From positions 1 to 5,034 of the forward strand of contig WJKG01000274.1 of NCBI GenBank assembly GCA_014729205.1: a stretch of 5,034 bases of DNA, given 5' to 3'. The notes beneath the pieces are model-generated. The model did not search any database and had not been told where the DNA came from. It saw only the letters and a program-made list of their open reading frames with translations. Position numbers and translations under genes: made by a program. This document shows, one piece after another, positions 1 to 5,034 of this stretch; position 1 is the first letter of the stretch, and each line of letters starts with the position of its first letter. Origin of the DNA: a candidate division GN15 bacterium (lineage in GTDB: Bacteria > Zixibacteria > MSB-5A5 > GN15 > FEB-12).

Positions 1-508
1 GGGTAAACCAGTAAGGGTAATTGAAGGAGGCGTTGTCTATCGTTGCCCCGGCAAAGGGGGAGCCTTCGCCACCGGTCGCGGACTCATCGATCTCTCTGCC
101 GGTTCCTTCGCCTGTCTGTTCCTGATCACCGGCCGGCTCCTGTGTGGTGTCTTGTTGGGCGACTGTCTGGCGCGGTTCTGGTGGTTCTTCAGGGGTCGGC
201 TCTTCTTCAGGCTCGGGCTCAGGTTCTTCCTCAATTGGTACCATCTCGTCCCTGGTGACAGGTTGCTCGACCGGTATGTCTATGTCGTCTTCGGCGGCGG
301 CCTCGGGTGTACTCGGTGCGGGTAGTGGCTCGGGCTCAGCGGTCATTTGCATCTCGGCGGGGGCAGTGAGGGAGACACGGATGACGTCCTGGATGGGCGG
401 GGTCTGCTGAAAGGCAAAGCTCCCCGAGAACATGACAAAGGTTATCACCAGTCCATGCAGCAGGACGGAGAATATGACATCGCGTGTGAGTGTATCCGCC
501 TTATTCAT
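1..508 (-). CDS. TonB/TolA-family energy transducer, N-terminal part (cut by window edge)
   Basis: The reading frame opens at the ATG complementary to 506-508 and stays open for 169 codons to the left edge, so the C-terminus is missing. Residues 1-10 are cytoplasmic and about 11-33 form one membrane helix. The helix carries Ser14 and His18 in the SxxxH spacing that TonB and TolA share and that couples them to the ExbB/ExbD or TolQ/TolR motor. Residues about 50-145 are a low-complexity linker rich in Glu and Pro, as expected for a periplasm-spanning arm. The last visible residues (about 152-169, including IDNASFNYPYWFT) look like the entrance to a TonB C-terminal domain. The start lies one base after the stop of the TolR/ExbD gene (TGA-C-ATG) and has only a weak SD (GGAGAA, about 16 nt upstream), which suggests translational coupling. 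Whether the partner is Pal/TolB or TonB-dependent receptors cannot be told without the missing end. Family call is firm, subfamily is not. Confidence 0.88.
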   Translation of the reverse strand, partial: MNKADTLTRDVIFSVLLHGLVITFVMFSGSFAFQQTPPIQDVIRVSLTAPAEMQMTAEPEPLPAPSTPEAAAEDDIDIPVEQPVTRDEMVPIEEEPEPEPEEEPTPEEPPEPRQTVAQQDTTQEPAGDQEQTGEGTGREIDESATGGEGSPFAGATIDNASFNYPYWFT

Positions 509-509
509 G

Positions 510-932
510 TCACCGAGGTTCGTTCTCCGGGACAGAGGTTACCAGTCCGATATTCTCGATTCCCATTTCCTTGAGTCGACCAATGACGCCGATCGCACGA
601 CCGTAGGCGACTGAGGAATCGCCTCGTAGATACACGGAGCTGGTGTTCTCGGCCCGCATTTCACGTTGGAGGTCCTGTTCGAAACGGTCGAGGCGGGTGA
701 AGACGTCGTTGATGTATATACCGCCGACGGAGTCGATGGTCACGACGATGCCATCAGGTTGCTCTTCGATGGCTGGGGCGCGGGTCTTTGGCAGGTCGAC
801 CTCGATACCGGACTGGAGTAATGGCGCGGAGATCATGAAGATGATCAGCAGCACCAGGACGACATCGACCAGGTTGGCGATATTGATGTCCGACATGGCA
901 TTGTAGCCACGTTTGGAACGGGGGCGTCGCAT
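510..932 (-). CDS. TolR/ExbD-family proton channel subunit
   Basis: This 140-residue protein matches the usual size of the ExbD/TolR family (about 140). A short basic N-terminus is followed by SDINIANLVDVVLVLLIIF (14-32). It contains the single membrane helix and Asp23, the membrane-embedded acid that carries protons in this family (TolR Asp23, ExbD Asp25). VDLPK (45-49) follows the helix. The periplasmic domain then runs to the end and includes the conserved stretch RGDSSVAYGRAIGVI (103-117), typical of ExbD/TolR. With the upstream TolQ/ExbB protein it should form the inner-membrane stator complex that converts the proton gradient into motion of the TonB/TolA arm. The ATG is two bases after the TolQ/ExbB stop. 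A purine-rich AAGGAAGAG at the end of the upstream gene can serve as SD. Met13 is a possible but less likely start, since it would remove the basic cytoplasmic tail. The wording of the helix leans towards TolR, but TolR and ExbD are not safely separable here. Confidence 0.95.
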   Translation of the reverse strand: MRRPRSKRGYNAMSDINIANLVDVVLVLLIIFMISAPLLQSGIEVDLPKTRAPAIEEQPDGIVVTIDSVGGIYINDVFTRLDRFEQDLQREMRAENTSSVYLRGDSSVAYGRAIGVIGRLKEMGIENIGLVTSVPENEPR

Positions 933-934
933 GA

Positions 935-1651
935 TCAGAGCTCTTCCTTTTTGAGCCGGGCCAGGAAAGCGAGAATGAAGCCGTTGCCCTGGTCGTTAAG
1001 GATCTTGAGTTTGTTGTTCGCCCAGTTGAAAGCCATGACGGCCGGGATGGCAGCACCCAGGCCGACGATGGTGGCCAGCAGTGCCTCGGCAATACCCGGT
1101 GCGACCACTGCCAGCGAGGCAGAACCGCGTTCACCGATTGCCCAGAACGAATCCATAATGCCGACGACGGTACCGAGCAGGCCCATAAAGGGAGCCGAGT
1201 TACCAGTTGTAGCCAGGAAGATCGTGCGTTGCTCCAGAAAGCCCATCTGCTCGGTGAGGGTGCGCTCCATGCTCATTTCGATGACGTCGATATCGGACTC
1301 GCTAAGCCCCTGTTGTGACTGCTGAATAGCACCGCCGGGGTTCTTCTGTTCCTTGATCTGCAGCAGCTCCTCATAGCCGCCCTGAAAGACGCGGGCTAAG
1401 TGGGACTCTCGCTGCCCTTTGGCCTGGCCCACCACATCGGACAATCGGTGGCTACGCTTGAACTGCTGCATAAAGGCTGAGTTGGAGTCCATGACGGACT
1501 TGTACTGTCGCCACTTATGAAAGATGATTACCCAGCTTACGATGGACATGAACAGCAGGGCAGCCAGGATGATGGCGCCGAAGGTCGATGTCTCGGCGAT
1601 GATTTGCCAGAGCGACCCGGTGAGAGTGATGATGGGAGCTACGGTTTCCAT
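935..1651 (-). CDS. TolQ/ExbB (MotA/TolQ/ExbB) proton channel protein
   Basis: From the chosen start the protein has 238 residues, near the 230 of E. coli TolQ. Three membrane helices are visible: about 24-44, 143-167 and 186-208, with a large cytoplasmic loop between the first and second. Family signatures are GNSAPFMGLLGTVVGIM (150-166) and VAPGIAEALLATIVGLGAAIP (183-203, read in two parts), with Thr161 and Thr194 at the places of the channel-lining threonines (ExbB Thr148 and Thr181). The protein forms the oligomeric core around the TolR/ExbD helices. The frame extends 24 codons further to an ATG at 1723, but those residues are basic and unlike the family start, and no SD precedes that ATG. 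The ATG at 1651 puts the first helix at the normal place. Its only SD-like match (AAGGA, 1669-1673) is about 17 nt away, so the start is moderately sure. It is the first gene of a three-gene motor operon. Confidence 0.94.
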   Translation of the reverse strand: METVAPIITLTGSLWQIIAETSTFGAIILAALLFMSIVSWVIIFHKWRQYKSVMDSNSAFMQQFKRSHRLSDVVGQAKGQRESHLARVFQGGYEELLQIKEQKNPGGAIQQSQQGLSESDIDVIEMSMERTLTEQMGFLEQRTIFLATTGNSAPFMGLLGTVVGIMDSFWAIGERGSASLAVVAPGIAEALLATIVGLGAAIPAVMAFNWANNKLKILNDQGNGFILAFLARLKKEEL

Positions 1652-1814
1652 ATCGACTTGTACACCCGTCCTTGGTTTCGGTTTGGCCTTACAGCGGTTT
1701 CGATGACCCTGAAAGCGAAGCATTCAAGGTCAACAATGATATGGACGCCGGAGACGGGCAATCAACAAAAACCACCCATTGCCGGCATTCTCGCCTCTGC
1801 CATGTTAAACTTGA

Positions 1815-1825
1815 TTGACGGTCAA
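1815..1825. repeat. Perfect short inverted repeat TTGAC-G-GTCAA, possible operator
   Basis: Two 5-base arms flank a single G in the divergent region between the tolQ-type gene and the lipoprotein gene. The left arm is also part of the candidate -35 box of the plus-strand promoter, and the other strand reads TTGACC at the same place. A protein bound here could affect both divergent genes. The palindrome is short enough to arise by chance, so a regulatory role is inference only. Confidence 0.3.
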
Positions 1826-1842
1826 AGGTTGCGATTGATTAT
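1815..1842 (+). promoter_or_regulatory. Candidate sigma-70-type promoter for the small lipoprotein gene
   Basis: TTGACG (1815-1820, five of six matches to the -35 consensus) and GATTAT (1837-1842, four of six matches to the -10 consensus) are separated by 16 bases. Transcription from about 1849 would leave a leader of about 27 nt that contains the SD at 1861-1866, which is a sensible layout. The match is read by eye and such pairs occur by chance. No comparably convincing promoter for the divergent tolQ-type gene was found on the minus strand. Confidence 0.35.
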
Positions 1843-1860
1843 CATCCGAACGCGAGGTTC

Positions 1861-1866
1861 AAGGAG
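1861..1866 (+). promoter_or_regulatory. Strong ribosome binding site deciding the lipoprotein start
   Basis: AAGGAG lies 9 nt before the ATG at 1876. Another ATG at 1868 is too close to this site and opens a frame that stops after eight codons, so 1876 is the supported start. Confidence 0.75.
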
Positions 1867-1875
1867 AATGACGGC

Positions 1876-2055
1876 ATGCGATGCAGAGCGATAGTGAGTT
1901 GCACCGGATTCGTGCTCATGCTGATGGCGGTCGGGATGAGTGTGAGTGGGTGCAATCAGGATGAGGAGCCCAGGGACAAGCCACCTTTGGAGGTCAAAGA
2001 GGAAGAGGCCAAGGACTCAACGCGGCTGGACCCGGCGCCCGATACCGGGCGGTAA
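1876..2055 (+). CDS. Small acidic lipoprotein, 59 residues, unknown function
   Basis: The frame encodes 59 residues and ends with TAA at 2053-2055. The N-terminus is a lipoprotein signal: Arg2 and Arg4 give positive charge, residues about 5-22 (rich in Val, Leu, Met) form the hydrophobic core, and VSGC (23-26) is an acceptable lipobox with Cys26 as the lipidated residue. The mature part would have only 34 residues, very polar and rich in Glu, Asp, Lys and Pro (for example VKEEEAKD, 40-47), with no further cysteine and no recognisable domain. A well-placed AAGGAG precedes the start, and the order signal, lipobox, polar tail is hard to obtain by chance. It is the only plus-strand gene, divergent from the tolQ-type gene and convergent with the 374-residue protein gene. 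It was not recognised as a known family. It might be an envelope accessory protein, but nothing beyond neighbourhood points to the Tol/Exb motor. Confidence 0.72.
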   Translation: MRCRAIVSCTGFVLMLMAVGMSVSGCNQDEEPRDKPPLEVKEEEAKDSTRLDPAPDTGR

Positions 2056-2064
2056 CACTCAGCC

Positions 2065-2103
2065 AAGAAGAAAGCGGCCTGCCGAGTGTTCTCGACAGGC
2101 CGC
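2065..2103 (-). terminator. Rho-independent terminator of the GlmL-like operon
   Basis: Read on the minus strand, 13-base arms (2103-2091 and 2086-2074) pair with one mismatch around a four-base loop. The outer eight pairs are GC-rich (GCGGCCTG with CAGGCCGC). The stem is followed by TTTCTTCTT (2073-2065), a U-rich tract in RNA. It begins 27 nt after the stop of the 374-residue protein gene. On the plus strand the same stem is followed by GGGATCG with no U tract, so it is a poorer terminator for the lipoprotein gene, although it could still protect its mRNA end. Confidence 0.85.
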
Positions 2104-2129
2104 GGGATCGATCCAGTGTCTCGGGCTGT

Positions 2130-3254
2130 TTAGCCTTCGATCATTTCCACATTGGCGCGAGGTACAATGACCTCGGTGCCATCGTCGAACTTCACCTTCA
2201 ACACACGAGCTTTGGATTCGGATTCGAGTACCTGCAGCGGTGCCGGAAGGTCGGTAACCTCGCCCAGGTAGCCGAAGTAGGGATGGCGGATGACGCGAAT
2301 CGGCGAGCCAGTAGCCAGGCCACCCACACCATTAGCGGCTTTGTCTTCGAGTTCTTTGTTCAGCTCCGTGGGAATGACTACCTCGGGCCGGATCACACCG
2401 GCGCGGATCTGGGTGGCACCGTTGATACAGGCCATCTCGCCTTGATGGCGGCTGAGCAGATCAAAGGTCTTCTTGGCCATATCGATCTGGCCAAAGCCCT
2501 CGGTCACGACCAGGCTGATGCCAATATCCTCATTGCCGGTAATGGCCACGCCGATATCATAGCCGAGGAAGTCGCGAAGGTCCTTGTCGTCGAATCCGCC
2601 AACTACAATACCCCGGACGCCGACTTCAATGGCTTTTTTCAGGGCGGCGGCAGTAACCATGGCGCCGCCAACAATCACCTTGTCCTTCATATCATTTGTG
2701 ATCAGTTTGTCCTCCAGAACGGTGGAGTTGTTGTCCACGGCAATCTGGATGTCACCAAAGGTCTCTCCGCCGATGCCGAAAATGCCCTGCACGAAGGAGG
2801 CATAGGTTTCCATGACGACACCTTCGTTCTCGATCACCTCGGCCACCGTGCCTTTGACATACGAGGTGACCTCGACCGGAATCGGTTCACCGCGCTGCAA
2901 GACCTGGCCGGTCACGTTGGAGATCGATTCGATGGTGCCATCGATGGTGGCCGTGGCTGATGATGAGAACCACTTGATGAACGACTTCTTCAGGGCGATT
3001 TGCTCACCTTCCTTGATCGGGTCGCCCTCTTTCTTCTGCATGACCATGGAGAGGTCTTCGGGCGGTACGCCGAGCTTGTTGGCCACATTGAGCGGCACAA
3101 CGTTTCCGGGAAGGTGGGTGCGTGCGACGACATCGTTGGGGTTGAGCTTGTCGCCCACCTTGACCACCACCTCGCCTTTGAGGGGCAGGATGCGACGTTT
3201 GCGGATGAGCAGGTTCTCAGTGACTTTCAGGCCTGGAGTATATGCATGGGCCAT
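2130..3254 (-). CDS. Conserved protein of unknown function with sandwich-like N-terminal half and KOW-like C-terminus
   Basis: The 374-residue product has no signal peptide and no membrane helix, so it is probably cytoplasmic. Residues about 20-135 contain glycine- and valine-rich short strands (LPLKGEVVVKVGDKLNPNDV at 24-42; GTIESISNVTGQVL at 106-119) that recall barrel-sandwich domains of the lipoyl/RnfC kind. No biotinyl or lipoyl lysine motif was found. Residues about 155-260 look like an alpha/beta domain: GIFGIGGETFGDI (157-169), VIVGGAMVTAAALKKAI (193-209) and VVTEGFGQIDM (249-259). The end (about 322-372) reads like a KOW/SH3-type barrel, with PYFGYLGEVTDLP (325-337) and DDGTEVIVPRANVEMI (357-372). 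From memory, similar proteins accompany GlmL-like genes in uncultured bacteria and some Chloroflexi; this was not checked. The start is well supported by AGGAGGG 10 nt upstream, overlapping the preceding gene's stop. It is the last gene before the operon terminator. No function is assigned. Confidence 0.85.
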   Translation of the reverse strand: MAHAYTPGLKVTENLLIRKRRILPLKGEVVVKVGDKLNPNDVVARTHLPGNVVPLNVANKLGVPPEDLSMVMQKKEGDPIKEGEQIALKKSFIKWFSSSATATIDGTIESISNVTGQVLQRGEPIPVEVTSYVKGTVAEVIENEGVVMETYASFVQGIFGIGGETFGDIQIAVDNNSTVLEDKLITNDMKDKVIVGGAMVTAAALKKAIEVGVRGIVVGGFDDKDLRDFLGYDIGVAITGNEDIGISLVVTEGFGQIDMAKKTFDLLSRHQGEMACINGATQIRAGVIRPEVVIPTELNKELEDKAANGVGGLATGSPIRVIRHPYFGYLGEVTDLPAPLQVLESESKARVLKVKFDDGTEVIVPRANVEMIEG

Positions 3255-3264
3255 GGAGTAGAAT

Positions 3265-3271
3265 CCCTCCT
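3265..3271 (-). promoter_or_regulatory. Strong SD overlapping the stop codon of the upstream gene
   Basis: AGGAGGG lies 10 nt before the ATG at 3254. Its first two bases are the last two of the TAG stop (3272-3270) of the membrane protein gene, so ribosomes ending on one gene sit on the start site of the next. This fixes the start and supports coupled translation. Confidence 0.7.
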
Positions 3272-4055
3272 ATATCTGCTTGCTACTTCGTTTTCTTACC
3301 ATGTAAACGCGAAAAATGACAACCAGGATCAGGGCAATTGCAACCAGCACCCACAGGAGGGTACGATTGCCACCCGAGTTGTCATCGGTATCCGCTACTG
3401 TATCGATATTCGCCACCCGGAGTGATTCCGGTGCGTTGGCACTTTCCCAATTCTCAGTTGAAAATGATGTGAAGATTGCCTCGAAGGCATCCAAGCTTTG
3501 CTGGTACTGCTCTCGGGGCGCGAAGAAGAAAAAGTTCGCGGCACCCTTGTCGTAGTACTTTGCGAGAATGACGTTATACTTCTGTCCTTCCTTGGGCGGT
3601 CCGGTGGCTACCTTGATGCCGAGCAGGTTATTCTCCCGATCGATGTAGGGCACCTTGAAGGCCATGTTGCGCCAGAACTCATCGAAGGTGGCATCGACCG
3701 GCTGCGTACTGTACTCGCGGCCGAGCTCGAACGCCACGGAGTCAATCATCTTCTCAGTGTAAGCTCCCGTGGTATCCAGTCGGAGAATGAGGTAGGGGCC
3801 AGCAAAGAAGGGGCTGTTGTCCTCGTGGGCGAACACTGCTTCGTAGTCATAGAAGGCTCTGTCGGCGGCTCCGCTTCGCTGCAGGAACCCGTCTACCGTG
3901 AGGTAATCCATCTGTACCCAGTCATCAGGGTAGGCGATGAAAAACTCGCCCGCATAGCTGACATAATTGCCGGCCACAACGCCACTGGCTATCGCCAGCA
4001 CGGCAAGTACTATCAGACCGGCCAAGTGGCGCCTATGACTACGAATCGAATTCAT
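3270..4055 (-). CDS. Membrane-anchored extracytoplasmic protein, PsbP/Mog1-like flavour, unknown function
   Basis: From the ATG at 4055 the product has 261 residues. An Arg/His-rich start is followed by a hydrophobic segment (about 11-29) that acts as a signal peptide or anchor. The extracytoplasmic part, about 200 residues, opens with GEFFIAYPDDWVQMDY (36-51) and closes with FEAIFTSFS (191-199). This start and end pattern (strand, then YPxxW; final helix ending in SF) recalls the PsbP/Mog1/DcrB type of alpha/beta fold, an inference from pattern only. A polar Asn/Asp/Gly linker (about 216-230) leads to a second membrane helix (about 232-251) and a basic tail (RKRSSK), giving a type I topology with the domain outside. 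The frame opens earlier at a GTG (4085), adding ten residues, but that codon has no SD, while the ATG has GAGGGA at 4073-4068. It lies between a GlmL-like ATPase gene (gap 32 nt) and the 374-residue protein gene (gap 15 nt), so it probably works with them. No catalytic motif was seen. Confidence 0.85.
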   Translation of the reverse strand: MNSIRSHRRHLAGLIVLAVLAIASGVVAGNYVSYAGEFFIAYPDDWVQMDYLTVDGFLQRSGAADRAFYDYEAVFAHEDNSPFFAGPYLILRLDTTGAYTEKMIDSVAFELGREYSTQPVDATFDEFWRNMAFKVPYIDRENNLLGIKVATGPPKEGQKYNVILAKYYDKGAANFFFFAPREQYQQSLDAFEAIFTSFSTENWESANAPESLRVANIDTVADTDDNSGGNRTLLWVLVAIALILVVIFRVYMVRKRSSKQI

Positions 4056-4070
4056 GCTCGCGTTTGGTCC

Positions 4071-4090
4071 CTCGCGATTACTCACGATTA
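4071..4090. repeat. Tandem 10-base repeat at the gene junction
   Basis: Two adjacent units, CTCGCGATTA and CTCACGATTA, differ at one base. They span the stop of the GlmL-like gene and the space before the membrane protein start. The repeat creates the alternative upstream GTG and may have arisen by a small local duplication, which could explain why this junction is looser than the others. Confidence 0.6.
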
Positions 4091-5034
4091 CTTCTGAGTG
4101 AGCCGCTCCGCCGGATAGATATCCAGTTCGCCGTACCAGCGGGTAAGATACTTGACCCGGTCGCTGGCGTTGAGTTGTGAGAGGTCGAACGGGCGACCGC
4201 GGCCATCAAGAATAATCCCGACCACGCCGCCGTGGACCTCGGTTTCCAGTCGGTTACCCTTGCCCGCGCCCACATCAAAGTGCCGATCCGGCTCGAATAC
4301 GGCTTTGGCGGTCATGGGCAGCCCGTTGTCCTGAATCCCCAGTTTGAAGAGCTTCATTTCGAGGGCATTGAGGGTACCTTCGACCGGCCCGTCGGGGAGG
4401 TCGATCTTGTATTTCATTATGGGAGCATCAGATTTCTTGTATTCACCAGAGGGCGCCACACAGGTGCCCAGGTGGATCAGGCAGTCCTTCTCGAACACCT
4501 CGGTGGCTGCCTTGGGTTGTACCTCGGTCAGCACGCCGAGCTGCGGCATCATGAAGATGGAGTCAACGGCCAATCGCGTGACACCTTCCGGGCTGAAAGC
4601 GTCGACCATCATCATGGCCGACTGCTGGCGACGCGGGGCGTGGGAAAGCACGCCACCGGAGCCGATCAGCATATCAAGGCTCATCATGTTGACGATAGTG
4701 GCGCCGGAACCGCTCTGATCGAACGCATCGGCGATAGTACGCTGCTGCTGGACGCCCTTGAGAACAGTGGCGAAGTTCTTGTGCTGAATAAAGGCCAGTC
4801 GCAACGCTTCGCGGGCGACCGCCTGTTCGAATACCAGCTCTTCCATGGACTGCGGGATAGTGGTCGGACGGACCATTTTGTTCTTCACGCGGTTGCGCAG
4901 GTCACGCTCGTCCATGTCGAAGGGTACCCAGCGCATGACCATGGGCAGGGTGGCCTCGGCGAATACATTCGAAATCGAGTACGACATGCCCAGGTTAGCG
5001 GATACCGTTCGGTTGAAGACGCCGTCAGTGGAAC
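4088..5034 (-). CDS. GlmL/MutL-family ASKHA ATPase, C-terminal part (cut by window edge)
   Basis: The frame is open to the right edge, so the N-terminus is missing; 314 residues are visible. Numbered from the first visible residue, FNRTVSANLGMSYSI (6-20) matches the stretch leading into the second ATPase half of the GlmL family. MLIGSGGVLSHAP (121-133) is the glycine-rich adenosine-binding motif of actin/Hsp70-like ATPases in the form used by GlmL. DSIFMMPQLGVL (157-168) follows, and GGVVGIILDGRGRPFDL (268-284) is the typical C-terminal signature. In glutamate-fermenting clostridia GlmL/MutL is encoded with the adenosylcobalamin-dependent glutamate mutase subunits and is thought to be a chaperone or reactivating factor. 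Here the downstream genes are a membrane-anchored protein and a KOW-tailed protein, and no mutase subunit is seen, so a different client is possible. The methionine at 4985-4987 lies inside the conserved domain and should not be taken as the start. Family call is good; role is open. Confidence 0.82.
   Translation of the reverse strand, partial: STDGVFNRTVSANLGMSYSISNVFAEATLPMVMRWVPFDMDERDLRNRVKNKMVRPTTIPQSMEELVFEQAVAREALRLAFIQHKNFATVLKGVQQQRTIADAFDQSGSGATIVNMMSLDMLIGSGGVLSHAPRRQQSAMMMVDAFSPEGVTRLAVDSIFMMPQLGVLTEVQPKAATEVFEKDCLIHLGTCVAPSGEYKKSDAPIMKYKIDLPDGPVEGTLNALEMKLFKLGIQDNGLPMTAKAVFEPDRHFDVGAGKGNRLETEVHGGVVGIILDGRGRPFDLSQLNASDRVKYLTRWYGELDIYPAERLTQK

Noticed and set aside
144..410. Ser/Gly-rich plus-strand open frame opposite the TonB-like gene
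   Set aside because: The repetitive product is the antisense of the Glu/Pro-rich linker codons of the TonB/TolA protein, which explains its composition fully.
1652..1723. N-terminal extension of the TolQ/ExbB protein by 24 residues
   Set aside because: The extra residues are basic and unlike the family N-terminus, and no SD precedes the upstream ATG. The start at 1651 gives the normal length and topology, although its SD is weak.
1769..1796. Inverted repeat GGCAAT/ATTGCC in the divergent region as a possible terminator or operator
   Set aside because: The arms are only six bases with a loop of about 15 and no adjacent U tract, so it is not distinguishable from chance.
2105..2114. Ten-base palindrome GGATCGATCC beside the terminator
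   Set aside because: It is a short self-complementary string inside the 3' untranslated stretch, with no spacing or context that suggests a binding site.
1946..2170. Plus-strand frame of 74 codons overlapping the lipoprotein gene
   Set aside because: It is another frame of the lipoprotein gene, runs through the terminator hairpin into the 3' end of the opposite gene, and its product is Arg/Pro-rich with no SD or domain.
2283..2960. A 225-codon plus-strand open frame opposite the 374-residue protein gene
   Set aside because: It lies wholly antisense to a gene with strong SD and family-like motifs. Its product is rich in His, Gly, Asp and Asn without recognisable domains, as expected from reading opposite a GC-rich gene.
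3498..4097. A 199-codon plus-strand open frame opposite the membrane protein gene
   Set aside because: It is antisense to a gene with clear signal, anchor and operon context, has no convincing SD, and its product has no coherent domain pattern.

Overview
The window carries six protein genes from a Gram-negative (diderm) bacterium of moderately high GC. Five lie on the minus strand in two blocks, with one small gene on the plus strand between them. A proton-driven Tol/Exb motor implies an outer membrane. The TonB-like protein, the GlmL-type ATPase and the long conserved protein with a KOW-like tail resemble, from memory, proteins of uncultured FCB-group lineages such as Zixibacteria. That assignment is an inference with modest confidence. 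No RNA gene, insertion sequence, CRISPR array or phage gene was seen.

Right block (5034 to 2130, transcribed leftwards): the 3' part of a GlmL/MutL-family ASKHA ATPase gene, running off the right edge; then a membrane-anchored extracytoplasmic protein of unknown function with a PsbP/Mog1-like sequence flavour; then a 374-residue protein with a sandwich-like N-terminal half and a KOW-like C-terminal motif. The genes are closely packed (32 and 15 nt gaps, with an SD overlapping a stop codon) and end at a strong hairpin with a U-rich tail on the minus strand. They look like one operon. No glutamate mutase catalytic subunit is visible, so the job of the GlmL-like protein here is open.

Middle (2055 to 1652): a 59-codon plus-strand gene encodes a tiny acidic lipoprotein with a textbook ribosome binding site. 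It is convergent with the right block, sharing a 74-nt gap that holds the terminator, and divergent from the left block. The 224-nt divergent region holds a perfect 5-1-5 palindrome overlapping a candidate -35 box.

Left block (1651 to 1, transcribed leftwards): TolQ/ExbB, TolR/ExbD and a TonB/TolA-type energy transducer, with 2-nt and 1-nt gaps. The third gene runs off the left edge just as its C-terminal domain begins. The three products should form one inner-membrane motor that uses the proton gradient to drive a periplasm-spanning arm. Whether it serves outer-membrane constriction (Tol-Pal) or TonB-dependent uptake cannot be decided from this window.
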